From: Novosphingobium sp. PP1Y
GTDB lineage: Bacteria; Pseudomonadota; Alphaproteobacteria; Sphingomonadales; Sphingomonadaceae
Direction: 5' to 3'
NCBI RefSeq assembly: GCF_000253255.1
Contig: NC_015583.1
Coordinates: 186,001 to 250,000 of the forward strand
DNA length: 64,000 nt
How positions within the stretch are numbered: position 1 is the stretch's first letter; each line of letters starts with the position of its first letter. The position numbers and the translations under genes were made by a program. The notes under the pieces were generated by a model that saw only the letters and a list, made by a program, of their open reading frames with translations, had not been told where the DNA came from and did not search any database. Positions 26,546 to 36,463 of the stretch are shown here, piece by piece.

Positions 26546-26662
26546 CGCCGCGTCCAGGATCCTGCAGGTCGTCATCGGCCCAAGGCGACTGCTCGATGAA
26601 GGCGAAGACCGGCATTCCGATGCCCGTAGATGTGCCCGGTTCCTCAAGGTTCCTTTGGCCTT

Positions 26663-26691
26663 CCGACACATCCGGGACACATATCTGACAC
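26663..26691 (+). promoter_or_regulatory. Pho-box-like triple direct repeat
   Basis: Three GACAC units at exact 11-base spacing: CCGACAC-atcc-GGGACAC-atat-CTGACAC. The last unit differs from the PhoB half-site CTGTCAC by one base, and the 7+4 periodicity is that of Pho boxes. It ends 81 bases before the TonB receptor start, ahead of the PhoD phosphatase. Confidence 0.5.
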
Positions 26692-26772
26692 GGAACCGCC
26701 CGCAAACTGACTGCGGCCTGTAAACAAACTCGACCACATGCCCCGCAAGCAAGTTTCTTAGGGGGCACAGAA

Positions 26773-29172
26773 ATGCGATTCCAGACCGTTCGTCACATGA
26801 GCATACTTGGCGCGAGCCTTGCGGTAATCGCCGCAGCCTCGCCGGCACAAGCCGACGAGGCTGCCGAAGCTGAGAATGTCGATGCCGAGGCCATTGTCGT
26901 CACGGGTACGCGCACGACCTACAACAACTCCATGCTGACCGAACAGATGATCGCGGAACAACCGCCGCTCGCATCGGTGCTCGATCTGGTCGATACCTTG
27001 CCGGGCGTCCAGGTGCAGGAAGGCGACGCCTTCGGTTTCGACGACTGGTCGACGACCGTCTCCATCCGCGGTTTCCAGACCAATCTCGACCAACAGCAGG
27101 TCGGCATCACGATCGACGGATTGCCCAATGGCGGATCGAACTACGGCGGCGGCGCCAAGGCCAATCGCTTCATCGACACCATGAATATCGCGACCGTCGA
27201 GGTTTCGCAGGGAACGGCCGACATTGGCTCGCTTTCGAACGAGGCGCTGGGCGGCACGCTCAACTTCGTGACCTCGGATCCGCTCGATGAAATGCGCGTG
27301 CGGCTATCCGGCTCAGTAGGCGATTTCGAGGCCAGCCGCTATTACGGCCGTGTCGACACGGGTCTTTTCCTCAACGGCGCGGCCAAGGCCTGGTTCTCCT
27401 ATTCGCATCAGGAGGCGACGGACTGGATCGGCGGCTCGGCCCAGAATCATCGCGATAACTTCGCGGGCAAGTTCATCATCGACGCGCCGGTCAGGATCAC
27501 CGGCTATGCCAGCTACGACGACGCCCACGAAGACAACTACGACCAGCTCTTCTTTCCCGACCAATACGTCGATATCCCGAGCACCGATGGCCTCACCACC
27601 AACTGGACCGGCGTCCCCTATCAGGATCAGGCCTATCGCCGCGCATGGTCGACGCTGCGCAAGAACTTCCTGGGCTATCTGAAGGCGGAAACGACCATCG
27701 CCGACAGCCTGGACCTGCGTGTTTCGGCCTATTATCACGACATGGCCGGACGCGGCGACTGGGTGCCGCAATACGTGGTCGATGTTACCGCAGACGGCGC
27801 TGGCAACCCGGAAAGCGAACTTTCGGGCATCGGCACCGTCAACGGCGGTTCGCCGCTGGGCACGATATACTTCGTCGATGCCAACGGAGTTTCGCTCACC
27901 CCGACCTCCGGATGCACCGGCTCGCTGACTTATCCTTACGGCGGCACGACCGACGCAAGCTACGACCCTGCATGCTATCCGGCAGGGGCCATCGGCGCGC
28001 AGTCCTATCGCCATACGCACTACCGCAAGGACCGTCTGGGCTTCACCGGCGATGCGGCATGGAAATGGCAACTCGGCACCCTCGAGAACACCTTGCGTGG
28101 CGGTCTGTGGTACGAGGACACGCATCGCCAGGAATGGCGCGACTGGCACAATGTCATCGATACGCAGGTCGGTCCCGCATACGAGGCGACACCCTACTGG
28201 ACCCAGTACAGCCGCAAGTATCCGCAGGACACCTTCAAGTGGTATGCGCAGGATACGGTGCAGTTCGGACCGGTCACGGCCAATTTCGGCGCCAAGCAGT
28301 TCATCAATCACATCGACCGGGTCGACCTCTTCGGCGACACGCCCGACACCAGGTTCAAGTCGAAGTCCGACGTGCTGCTCTCCGGCGGCGTGCAGATCGA
28401 ACCGATGACCGGACTCGACCTGTTCGCCGGCTACGCAGAGAACTTCAAGGCGCTGACCGACGCGGTGCTCGAATTCGGCGATGCCGACCTGTCCCAGCTC
28501 AAGCCGGAAACTTCCGAGAACTGGGAAGCGGGCCTGCGCTACCAGGGCAGCTGGTTCCGCGGATCGGCCACATGGTTCAAGGCCAAGTTCTCCAACCAGG
28601 TCCTTTTCGTCTCGAACAGTTCCTCGGCCGGCAACGACTACCTCGGAGAAGGTGACGGCAAGTTCTTCAACGCTGGCGGCATCGACTCTGAAGGCTTCGA
28701 ACTGCTTGCCAACGTGACGCCGTTCGAAGGTCTCAATCTCTACGGCGCCTATACCTACATCGATGCGAAGTACCGTTCGATCAGTGACCTCGACACCGGC
28801 ACCACCGAGGACGACGCGACTATCGCCATGCTGAACGGGCTGGCCGGCAATCGCGTCGCCGGAATTCCGCGCCACATGTGGGTCCTTTCCGGCTCCTACA
28901 CATACGGCCCGGTCACCGCAGGTCTGACTGGCAAGTACACCGGCGACCGGTTCGCCGACTCCGGCAACAGCCTGGTGGCGCAGAACTATTTCCTCACCGA
29001 CCTCAACATCAGCGTAAAGGGCGAAGGACTCAGCGACATCCTCAAGGATCTCGAATTCGCGCTCACCGTCAACAATCTTACCGACGAGCGCTATCTCGGC
29101 GGCATTTCCGGCGGCTACGCATGGATCGGCGCACCGCGTACGGCAATCTTCACCGTTACCGCTGACTTCTGA
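26773..29172 (+). CDS. TonB-dependent receptor, probably phosphate-ester linked
   Basis: A 799-residue outer-membrane receptor: signal peptide (ILGASLAVIAAASPAQA), a TonB-box-like region (EAIVVTGTRTTY), a plug domain (VLDLVDTLPGVQVQEGD, TVSIRGFQTNLDQQ, VEVSQGTADIGSLSNEALGG) and a beta barrel ending in an aromatic residue (IFTVTADF). AGGGGG precedes the ATG. Only 13 bases separate it from the PhoD-type phosphatase, so it probably imports a phosphorus-containing ligand or serves the phosphatase product. A Pho-box-like repeat upstream supports phosphate control. The ligand is not identifiable by motif. Confidence 0.9.
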   Translation: MRFQTVRHMSILGASLAVIAAASPAQADEAAEAENVDAEAIVVTGTRTTYNNSMLTEQMIAEQPPLASVLDLVDTLPGVQVQEGDAFGFDDWSTTVSIRGFQTNLDQQQVGITIDGLPNGGSNYGGGAKANRFIDTMNIATVEVSQGTADIGSLSNEALGGTLNFVTSDPLDEMRVRLSGSVGDFEASRYYGRVDTGLFLNGAAKAWFSYSHQEATDWIGGSAQNHRDNFAGKFIIDAPVRITGYASYDDAHEDNYDQLFFPDQYVDIPSTDGLTTNWTGVPYQDQAYRRAWSTLRKNFLGYLKAETTIADSLDLRVSAYYHDMAGRGDWVPQYVVDVTADGAGNPESELSGIGTVNGGSPLGTIYFVDANGVSLTPTSGCTGSLTYPYGGTTDASYDPACYPAGAIGAQSYRHTHYRKDRLGFTGDAAWKWQLGTLENTLRGGLWYEDTHRQEWRDWHNVIDTQVGPAYEATPYWTQYSRKYPQDTFKWYAQDTVQFGPVTANFGAKQFINHIDRVDLFGDTPDTRFKSKSDVLLSGGVQIEPMTGLDLFAGYAENFKALTDAVLEFGDADLSQLKPETSENWEAGLRYQGSWFRGSATWFKAKFSNQVLFVSNSSSAGNDYLGEGDGKFFNAGGIDSEGFELLANVTPFEGLNLYGAYTYIDAKYRSISDLDTGTTEDDATIAMLNGLAGNRVAGIPRHMWVLSGSYTYGPVTAGLTGKYTGDRFADSGNSLVAQNYFLTDLNISVKGEGLSDILKDLEFALTVNNLTDERYLGGISGGYAWIGAPRTAIFTVTADF

Positions 29173-29185
29173 GGAACGAGGGACA

Positions 29186-30925
29186 ATGAAACGCCAGATC
29201 AGCCAGGCCTGCGTATCCCGGCGCGCCCTGCTCGCGGGGATTGCCGGCACCGCGGCCTTGCTGGGCCAGCCAGCACTCCTTCGCGCCCATGAGGTCTCGA
29301 GCAACCCCACCTTTCGGCACGGGGTGGCGAGCGGAGATCCCGATGCCACCGGCGTGGTGCTGTGGACGCGCGTGACCGCTGCCGGACCGGTGGAGGTGAC
29401 CTGGGAACTCAGCGACACGCCGGACTTCGCAAAGCTGGTCGGAACCGGCGTTTTCCGCACCGATGCGAGCCGTGACCACACGGTCAAGGTCCTGGCCGAC
29501 GGTCTCGCGCCGGGAAGCATCCACTACTATCGCTTCCGGCTCGGCGATGCCCTTTCGCCTGTCGGCCGCGCGCGAACCCTTCCGCAAGGTCGACTGGAGC
29601 GGCTGGGCATCGCCCTGGCTTCATGCTCGAACTACGCCTTCGGGTTTTTCAATGCCTATGACGCCATCGCCCGCGACAGCAATGTCGATTTCGTCCTCCA
29701 CACCGGCGACTACATCTACGAATATGGCGGCAAGGACGGTTGGGGGGCAGATGTCGCGCAGGCGATCGGCCGGGTGCAGGCCCCATTGCACGAGATCGTC
29801 TCGCTCGCGGATTACCGGATGCGCCACGCACAGTACAAGACCGATGCGGGTTCGCAGGCGATGCATGCCAATCATACGCTCCTGGCCTGCTGGGACGACC
29901 ACGAAAGCGCTAACAACAACTGGACCGGCGGCGCGCAGAACCACCAACCTGACACCGAAGGCGACTGGAACACGCGCCGCGCCGCATCGATCCAGGCCTA
30001 TTTCGAATGGATGCCCGTGCGTGAACCGAAATGGCTATCGGCTCCGGGACGCAAGCGCATGCAATTCTGGCGCCGCTACGACTTCGGCGACCTTGCCCTG
30101 CTGCACACCCTGGAAACCCGGCACACCGCGCGCGCCAAGCAGATCGAATATATCGATCATGCCAAGGACATAGTCGATCAGGCCTCGGCGGAGCGATTCC
30201 GCAAGGACGTGCTCGGCGCCCCCGACCGACCGATCCTGTCGCCCCTGCTGGAACAGGATCTCGAGGCGGCGCTGTCGGACTCGGTTCGAGAGGGTCGGCC
30301 ATGGCGGATCATCGGCTGCCCAATGGTGATCGGCCGGGTCGAAGTGCCGGACGTGGCTGCCCTCGGCATCGTGCCCGATCCAGCGCCTCGACTGGCACTC
30401 GCAAAGACCGCCGAAGATTTCGCCAGGCTCGCAGCCGACCCGGCCGTCGCGTTGGCATGGAAAGGCAAGTACAACCTTCCGGACTATACGGACGCCTGGG
30501 GCGGTTACCCGTGGGCGCGCGAACGTCTTTACGGGCTTTCGCGCCGCGCCGGGGCCGGCGATCTGGTCTTCCTGTCCGGAGACAGCCACAGTTTCTGGGT
30601 CAATCGGCTGGCCGACGAAGACGGCCGCCCGGCAGGGATCGAATTCGGAACCGCAGGCATTTCATCACCGGGCGATTTCGTATCGAGCGGTTTCGACGAT
30701 ACGACCGCGCAACTGCTAGACAGAGCCTATGCCGAACACATCCCCGAAGTGACCTGGACCGACAACATGCACCAGGGCTACGTGCGCGTGGAATTCGGGC
30801 GCGAGAACGGGCTAGCGACTTTCGTCGCCGTCGATACCGTGCTGACACCCGATTATCGCACGAAAGTCCTGCGCCAGGTTCCTTTCACCCGCCAAGGCGA
30901 CGTCGTGGACATCGTCGAAGCCTGA
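29186..30925 (+). CDS. phoD: PhoD-type alkaline phosphatase/phosphodiesterase
   Basis: A 579-residue secreted phosphatase. It has a Tat signal (SRRALLAGIAGTAALLG) and the N-terminal PhoD fibronectin-like domain starting FRHGVASGDPDATGVVLWTR. The metallophosphatase core has CSNYAFGFFNAYDAIA, FVLHTGDYIYEYGG, CWDDHESANNNW and FLSGDSHSFWVN, which carry the metal ligands. PhoD enzymes hydrolyse phosphomono- and diesters in the periplasm or outside, using Fe/Ca, and are usually induced by phosphate limitation. It forms an operon with the TonB receptor upstream. Confidence 0.92.
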   Translation: MKRQISQACVSRRALLAGIAGTAALLGQPALLRAHEVSSNPTFRHGVASGDPDATGVVLWTRVTAAGPVEVTWELSDTPDFAKLVGTGVFRTDASRDHTVKVLADGLAPGSIHYYRFRLGDALSPVGRARTLPQGRLERLGIALASCSNYAFGFFNAYDAIARDSNVDFVLHTGDYIYEYGGKDGWGADVAQAIGRVQAPLHEIVSLADYRMRHAQYKTDAGSQAMHANHTLLACWDDHESANNNWTGGAQNHQPDTEGDWNTRRAASIQAYFEWMPVREPKWLSAPGRKRMQFWRRYDFGDLALLHTLETRHTARAKQIEYIDHAKDIVDQASAERFRKDVLGAPDRPILSPLLEQDLEAALSDSVREGRPWRIIGCPMVIGRVEVPDVAALGIVPDPAPRLALAKTAEDFARLAADPAVALAWKGKYNLPDYTDAWGGYPWARERLYGLSRRAGAGDLVFLSGDSHSFWVNRLADEDGRPAGIEFGTAGISSPGDFVSSGFDDTTAQLLDRAYAEHIPEVTWTDNMHQGYVRVEFGRENGLATFVAVDTVLTPDYRTKVLRQVPFTRQGDVVDIVEA

Positions 30926-31091
30926 TCGCCTGCGCATGCTGCGGCTCACTTCCAATCTCCCGGTCTCGTGCCGGATGAGACGGAAATCCACGAAAACTTA
31001 GAGCTTCAGCGACAAGGCTAGGCAGCCGGCGATCCCATCAAGGAGGCCGAAGCCTCGGCGTGCAAGAAAATCCTGTAACATTGTGCAACTT

Positions 31092-32018
31092 TCATTCCGT
31101 GCGCGCGGGGACGGGATAGATGATGAAATTATCGTGGACCTGAGGCCGATCGGGCACATCCAGATCGGCCTTAAGGCCTTCCTGCAATTCGCCGATTGTC
31201 CCAACCGGCAGTTCCAGGACATGTTCTGCCGCGTGTGAGAGTACCTCATGCGCATAGTCGCGACCTGGCTGCACGGTCATCTCGATATGCGCACCCAGCA
31301 GGGCACGGATGGGATGGCTGGCGGCGAATGCGGCAAGCCTGTCAACGCTCGCGCGCTCCTCTGCCAGGAAATTGACCGGTACATAGAGCCTGCCGGGATA
31401 GATCGTGTCGCCTGACAAAAGGATCTGCAGACGGGAATCGTAGACAGCGATCGCAGCCTTCTGATGGCCCGGCGTCGGAATGATCTTGAGCGGGCGACCA
31501 CCCAGATCGAAGGTCGCGATTCCATCCGGCCAGTTCGCCACTCCGAAAAATTCGGCCACGTTCCCCGCCTGCAATCCGACAACGACCGTCTCCGGCCTAT
31601 CCCGGAACGCCCCGTCGCCTGCGATGTGATCGCCATGGCTGTGGCTATGCGCAACGACCAGCGGAATGCTGCTGCGATGCTTTGCCAACAACCATTCGGC
31701 GACCAGTCGGTCGACCACGGGCCTGATCTGGCCGCCTTGCGCCCCCGTATCAATCATCAGTGCCTTGTCGCGCCCGAACATCAGGTAAAGAAAAGGCGCC
31801 TCGAAGTTCGTCTTGATGGACTGGCGAATAACGAAAGTATCGTCGTCGAGCGCCTGAACCTGCACCACCGGTTCCTGCGCCAAGTTACCGGCTATCCAGC
31901 GTTCCTTGAAAAGCTGCGGCGCCGGCGCTGCAGCTTGTGCACTCCAGGACCATGCTGCCGCAAGCGCGCTGGCGAAGGCGAGTGCGTGCGAACGTCTGAC
32001 TGCAGTTGCGCGTGCCAA
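31092..32018 (-). CDS. Secreted metallo-beta-lactamase-fold hydrolase
   Basis: A 308-residue exported MBL-fold protein. The zinc motif is AHSHSHGDHIAGDG; further ligands are in PTPGHQKAAIAVYD, LLSGDTIYPG and LLGAHIEM. The TTG at 32018 is preferred: it sits behind GAGAAAGG and gives a normal signal peptide (RSHALAFASALAAAWSWSAQA), while the longer frame reads into sequence with no signal. The function is a hydrolase acting on an ester, lactone or thioester; a beta-lactamase role is not indicated. It lies 142 bases after the TonB receptor on the same strand. Confidence 0.8.
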   Translation of the reverse strand: MARATAVRRSHALAFASALAAAWSWSAQAAAPAPQLFKERWIAGNLAQEPVVQVQALDDDTFVIRQSIKTNFEAPFLYLMFGRDKALMIDTGAQGGQIRPVVDRLVAEWLLAKHRSSIPLVVAHSHSHGDHIAGDGAFRDRPETVVVGLQAGNVAEFFGVANWPDGIATFDLGGRPLKIIPTPGHQKAAIAVYDSRLQILLSGDTIYPGRLYVPVNFLAEERASVDRLAAFAASHPIRALLGAHIEMTVQPGRDYAHEVLSHAAEHVLELPVGTIGELQEGLKADLDVPDRPQVHDNFIIYPVPARTE

Positions 32019-32160
32019 TGCCTTTGCCTTTCTCGATGGAGTCCCTGACCGACAGAGGGCATTGCTGAGGAAAAACGATGCCTTCGAACGACTGGCCTCG
32101 AAACAGTCTTGAAAATAGTGGGGCGCTGACCTCCCGGAACAGCGTCCCGCCCATGCCAGA

Positions 32161-34554
32161 TCAGTACTTGTACCGTAGTTCGATCCCGAAGGTCCGCGGG
32201 TTGATGACCGTTTGCTTGTAGTAGCGCAGCAGAACGCCGTCATTCAGGCCGACACGCGAACGATCGTTGGAAACAGAAGCCACCGCATACTTGTCGAAGA
32301 TATTATTCGCGAACAGGCCGATGCTGTACCGGTCGGCTTCATAAGTCAGGGACGCGCGGTGCAACACGTAGCTGGGTAACCTGTCGCCATAGGCACGATC
32401 CCAGCCAAGGCGCGTCACGACATTGCCGCGATAGGTCGCCGTCCAGTCGGCCACGAGGTTCCCGGCCATGACAGGCATGGTGTAGGTCGCCCCAAGGCTT
32501 CCGCTGTGCTTCGCCGAGCCGGGGAGGCGATCGCCGTCCAGAGCGTCCAACTGGATCGGATTGCTCGGATAGGTCCCCGCCGGATCGTTGATGGTAATGA
32601 TACCCGGCACATCCTCGGTCAACTTGGCATCGACGTAGGAATAGGTTCCCTGGATCGACAGGCCGGGAAGAGGGAGGACCTGGAACGAGGTTTCGAAGCC
32701 CTGCGACTTGGCCTTGCCGCCATTCACCGTGATGCCGACGATACCGTTCAGCGTCGCGGAATCGACCTGGATGCCGCTCCACTTGATCTGGAACACGTTG
32801 AAATTGAAATTGAGCTTGCGGTCGAAAAATTGCGCGCGAACACCGATTTCCGCATTCTTGGTCGTGTCAGGACCGTACTGGATTTCATTTGGCAAAGCAC
32901 AGACGTTCTGCTGGGTTGGATCCAGCGGCAGGATACATGGCGCGACGGTGTTAGGCCCGCCGATGCGATAGCCCTTGCTGTAAGTCGCATAGACCATCAG
33001 GTCCGGCGTAAAATTGTACGAACTGTTGAATTTCCAGACCCAGCCGCTCTTCTTCGTCTTGCCGCCGGCAGGCTCCAGGTCATACGGACTGACCGGGTCT
33101 CCCAGCAGCGGAAGCACGGAGAGCCCCGAGATATTGGAAGTGTATCCGAAATAGCGCGCACCGGCGGTTACCTGCCATGCCGGCGTCACGCGGAACGTAC
33201 CTTCACCGAAGACCGCCTTCTCGGTCACCTTCGACTTCACGAAGGACGCGTACTCGACTTCGTCCGGATTGGGCTGCGTCCCGAATTCGACCCAGGGATG
33301 ATTGGGCACATGTTCGATGTAATCGCGCTGTCGCTTCTGCTCGTTATAGAAGCCACCCAGGACCCAGCTGAACGGTCCGCCATGGCGGGAAACGAAGCGC
33401 ACTTCCTGATTGAACTGCTTGCGGTGATCATCGGCCTCGTTCCAGCTCGAAAAGGCCGGAAAGGTCTCGTAACCGTAATCCAGGTCCAAGAGGAGGTCGG
33501 TATTGTCCGCCTGGGTGCGGTTGCGCACATTGGTGTACGCGGTGGTCGCCACAAGATCTGCAATGTCCGCGAGATTGGCGTTTATCTCCATGCTGCCGAG
33601 ATGCGCATGGCGGTTCACGGGTTCGATGTAACGGCCGGCACTTTCATACTTTCCCGTGCCGAGCACGCCGTCGCTGTTGTACTGGCCACCGTCAGTCTTG
33701 GTCTGCTGGTACGCGTAGGTGAAGTTCACCTTCAGGTCTTCGCTGAACTGGACAAGCAACTGGTTGCGTGTGGTGAAGGTCTTCTCAAAGTTGAGATCCT
33801 TGCGGCTCATCAAGTTTGCAGCATAGTCCGCGTCGGTCACACCGTCAGGACCACTGGGCTGCGGAAGCGATACGCCCGGTTCCTGCAGCAGGAGCGGATA
33901 GTCGATGAAGCCGGGATCGTAGAAATATCCGGTAGCCGAACGAAACGCGACGTGGTCCGTGACGATCGGTATATTGATGACGCCGTCGACCTGGTATCCC
34001 AGCTTGCCGCTATGCTGTTTGCCGTAGAAGCGGCCGTGCACCTCCCCCTCGATCGTGTCCGTATTCGGCCGATTGGGAATGTTACGAATGGCGCCCGCCA
34101 GCGTGCCGAGACCATATAGCGTGCCCTGAGGCCCCAACAGCGTTTCGACGCGCGCAATGTCAAGAAGCTTGAAGTCGTAATAGAGGGGAACCTCGCCCAG
34201 ATACATGCCCAGCGCGTCGTCATACGAGGCACCGGTCGAATCCACGTCCGAGGCGTTCAGACCACGCAGCACGATCGATCCGGTCGATCCGGGCCCCGTG
34301 TCAGAGATGGTCATGCCGGGCGTAAAGTCCGCCAGATCGCGAACGTCATCGATACGCTGCCGGGAGAGCTGCTCCTCGCCGACGGCACTGATATTGATCG
34401 GCACATCCTGCAGAGAAGTTGCGCGACGCGTGGCCGTTACGACGATATCGCCGCCCGTTTCACCGCCTGCCGCTGCATCCTGCGCATAAGCCGAAGTGGT
34501 CCCGACGCCCATGAGAAAGGTAGCGCCAAGCAATGTATTGCGAAACAATTTCAT
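32161..34554 (-). CDS. TonB-dependent receptor
   Basis: A 797-residue outer-membrane receptor of the sphingomonad type: signal peptide (LLGATFLMGVGTTSAYA), a TonB box-like segment (GDIVVTATRRATSLQDVPI), the plug (LADFTPGMTISDTGPGSTG, IVLRGLNASDV, VETLLGPQGTLYGLGTLAGA) and a barrel ending GIELRYKY. The ligand is not predictable; such receptors import siderophores, glycans or aromatic compounds. It is transcribed away from the guanidine operon across a 787-bp intergenic region containing two identical-type inverted repeats, so a link to guanidine or nitrogen control is possible. The MBL-fold gene follows it. Confidence 0.9.
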   Translation of the reverse strand: MKLFRNTLLGATFLMGVGTTSAYAQDAAAGGETGGDIVVTATRRATSLQDVPINISAVGEEQLSRQRIDDVRDLADFTPGMTISDTGPGSTGSIVLRGLNASDVDSTGASYDDALGMYLGEVPLYYDFKLLDIARVETLLGPQGTLYGLGTLAGAIRNIPNRPNTDTIEGEVHGRFYGKQHSGKLGYQVDGVINIPIVTDHVAFRSATGYFYDPGFIDYPLLLQEPGVSLPQPSGPDGVTDADYAANLMSRKDLNFEKTFTTRNQLLVQFSEDLKVNFTYAYQQTKTDGGQYNSDGVLGTGKYESAGRYIEPVNRHAHLGSMEINANLADIADLVATTAYTNVRNRTQADNTDLLLDLDYGYETFPAFSSWNEADDHRKQFNQEVRFVSRHGGPFSWVLGGFYNEQKRQRDYIEHVPNHPWVEFGTQPNPDEVEYASFVKSKVTEKAVFGEGTFRVTPAWQVTAGARYFGYTSNISGLSVLPLLGDPVSPYDLEPAGGKTKKSGWVWKFNSSYNFTPDLMVYATYSKGYRIGGPNTVAPCILPLDPTQQNVCALPNEIQYGPDTTKNAEIGVRAQFFDRKLNFNFNVFQIKWSGIQVDSATLNGIVGITVNGGKAKSQGFETSFQVLPLPGLSIQGTYSYVDAKLTEDVPGIITINDPAGTYPSNPIQLDALDGDRLPGSAKHSGSLGATYTMPVMAGNLVADWTATYRGNVVTRLGWDRAYGDRLPSYVLHRASLTYEADRYSIGLFANNIFDKYAVASVSNDRSRVGLNDGVLLRYYKQTVINPRTFGIELRYKY

Positions 34555-34933
34555 AGTCACTTCGACCCCCTATGCCGTTGAGCCTCAAGTGACATCCCTC
34601 CCGTTGACGCTCTGGCTATGCCGGCGCCTTTCCGGTCCGATATTGGCCGGTCCTACTCGGTATTCCATGAGCCCGCCGTATTCGGTAGCGGTCTTCTTGC
34701 GACGCGGTAATACGTGCGCCGTTGCATTCCTGCGGAACGAGCCGAGGATCTACTTGTGGACCAAAAGACCCTGCGCACAGAACTGTGCGCATTACGACCG
34801 ACAACTCCCCATTTGGGAAATGACCGCTGGCCAGTCTTCAATCCACGAGCCCTCATTTCACGCCGGCGAAAGGCCGACCGGATCGCCCCTTGATCTTCGC
34901 CGCTTCAAAGAACGACACGGCATACGGTATGGA

Positions 34934-34959
34934 TATTACACAAGTCGTCAAGCGTAATA
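34934..34959. promoter_or_regulatory. Operator candidate A, TATTAC-N14-GTAATA
   Basis: A 26-base inverted repeat with 6-bp arms around a 14-base spacer, identical in arms and spacing to the copy at 35256. The layout resembles the GTATGA-N16-TCATAC operator of NikR. The operon encodes a NikR-like regulator. Confidence 0.55.
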
Positions 34960-35255
34960 ATTTTGCAGTTGCTCAGTATGACTGGAATTCGCGTTGCACC
35001 GCACAAACCGGTAGTTTCGCATGCGCCTGACCTTACACCGAATGGAAGCATTCCGGCTTCGACCGCACTGCTTGGCGAGCAAGCAACGCTCCGGCGAGAT
35101 CTGATTCGCATTCCTGCCATGTGAAACTTTAGAGAAAACGTGAACCCTGCTAAGGTACGCGTCTTTCTGCGATTCCCGGCGTAGAAGCGTCATCGCAATG
35201 CTCGACCAGACCAGAGGCGAATCCGGCCTGGCCATCGAATCCACTTTGGCGGAGT

Positions 35256-35281
35256 TATTACCTAAATTTCTTTCGGTAATA
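35256..35281. promoter_or_regulatory. Operator candidate B, TATTAC-N14-GTAATA
   Basis: Second copy of the inverted repeat, ending 60 bases before the substrate-binding protein start, in AT-rich DNA where the operon promoter must lie. The arms extend to 7 bp here (TATTACC / GGTAATA). Confidence 0.6.
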
Positions 35282-35341
35282 TTTTTTAATGGACAAGCGC
35301 GGGCTTCTCACTGATGCTGCACTGCGAAAGGGGATCGAATC

Positions 35342-36424
35342 ATGGTCATGTCGTTCGTCAGATCCAGCAGGATCGCTTTGTTGGCCGGAACGCTTCTTGC
35401 GGTATCGTGTTCGCCCGGGGCAGATACCACGCCGCAAGCCCGCACTGAATTCAATATCGGGTGGTCAATCTATGCCGGCTGGATGCCATGGCCCTATGCG
35501 CAGCAAGCCGGCATCGTGAAGAAGTGGGCTGACAAGTACGGCATCAAGATTAACGTCGTGCAGGTCAACGACTACGTGGAATCGGTCAATCAGTATACCG
35601 CCGGCAAATTCGATGGCGTGACCGTGACCAATATGGATGCCCTCACCATACCGGCGGCGGGCGGCAAAGATACAAGTGCCATCATCGTCGGCGATTACTC
35701 GAACGGCAACGACGGCGTTCTGCTCAAGGGCGCGGACCAGCTCAGCTCCATCAAGGGCCGGCAAGTCTATCTGGTGGAGCTTTCCGTGTCGCATTACCTT
35801 CTTGCGCGCGCGCTCGAGAAGGGCGGCTTGAAGCCCACCGATGTGAAGACCGTCAATACATCCGATGCCGACATCGTCGGCGCATTCAGCAGTCCGGACG
35901 CGACCGCGGCGGTCGCCTGGAACCCGCAGCTCTCCGTCATGAAGGAGCAGCCCGGGGTGAAGCAGGTATTCAGCTCTGCCCAGATCCCCGGCGAGATCCT
36001 CGACCTGCTGGTCGTGGATACCGATACCCTCAAGGCCAATCCGAAGCTCGGCAAGGCATTGACCGGCATCTGGTACGAGACGATGGCCCTGATCAAGCGG
36101 CAGGATGCCGAGGGCAAGGCGGCCCGCGCCGCAATGGCCAAGCTCGCCGGGACGACGCCGGAAGTCTTCGAAGGTCAACTCGCAACAACATACCTCTATT
36201 CGGACCCGAAGGCGGCAGCGGCGGCAACCTCCTCGCCGGCACTCGTTCAGACGATGACGCAAGTACGCGATTTCAGCTTCTCGCACGGCCTGTTCAAGGG
36301 TGCTTCTTCGGCCGACGAAGTCGGCATGAGCTTCCCGGGCGGCAAGACGCTCGGCGATCCGGGCCGGGTAACGCTGCGCTTCGACGAAAGCTTCATGAAA
36401 ATGGCTGCGGACGGAAGGCTCTGA
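35342..36424 (+). CDS. ABC transporter substrate-binding protein (guanidine/urea operon)
   Basis: A 360-residue NMT1/TauA-type periplasmic binding protein that delivers the substrate to the following permease. A short lipoprotein-like signal (ALLAGTLLAVSCSPG) anchors it. The binding fold shows IGWSIYAGWMPWPYAQQAGI, then YTAGKFDGVTVTNMDALTIP and VYLVELSVSHYLLARALEKG, features of the urea-carboxylase-linked members. AAGGGG precedes the ATG. Database annotation usually says putative urea ABC transporter; the operon partners point to guanidine. It is first gene of an operon of at least eight genes. Confidence 0.87.
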   Translation: MVMSFVRSSRIALLAGTLLAVSCSPGADTTPQARTEFNIGWSIYAGWMPWPYAQQAGIVKKWADKYGIKINVVQVNDYVESVNQYTAGKFDGVTVTNMDALTIPAAGGKDTSAIIVGDYSNGNDGVLLKGADQLSSIKGRQVYLVELSVSHYLLARALEKGGLKPTDVKTVNTSDADIVGAFSSPDATAAVAWNPQLSVMKEQPGVKQVFSSAQIPGEILDLLVVDTDTLKANPKLGKALTGIWYETMALIKRQDAEGKAARAAMAKLAGTTPEVFEGQLATTYLYSDPKAAAAATSSPALVQTMTQVRDFSFSHGLFKGASSADEVGMSFPGGKTLGDPGRVTLRFDESFMKMAADGRL

Positions 36425-36463
36425 CCAGACTTTGTTCGGACTCGATGATGCTGGTGAGACAAT

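Larger units (their letters stand above)
34555..35341. promoter_or_regulatory. Long divergent intergenic region of guanidine operon and TonB receptor
   Basis: No convincing gene in 787 bases. It contains two TATTAC-N14-GTAATA inverted repeats (34934-34959 and 35256-35281) and turns AT-rich before the operon. I searched by eye for the guanidine-I, -II and -III riboswitch signatures and did not recognise any. Confidence 0.6.

Noticed and set aside
27313..29520. 735-codon open frame on the minus strand
   Set aside because: Antisense to the TonB receptor and the start of phoD, both with clear family motifs; its translation has no recognisable domain or proper composition.
32506..34119. 537-codon open frame on the plus strand
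   Set aside because: Antisense shadow of the TonB receptor at 32161-34554.
34905..35244. Two overlapping short minus-strand open frames in the intergenic region
   Set aside because: No ribosome sites, unusual composition and no domains; they overlap the inverted repeats.
34555..35341. Guanidine riboswitch (ykkC, mini-ykkC, guanidine-III) before the importer
   Set aside because: Expected from the operon content, but none of the conserved sequence blocks or paired ACGR loops could be recognised by eye; a covariance scan is still decisive.
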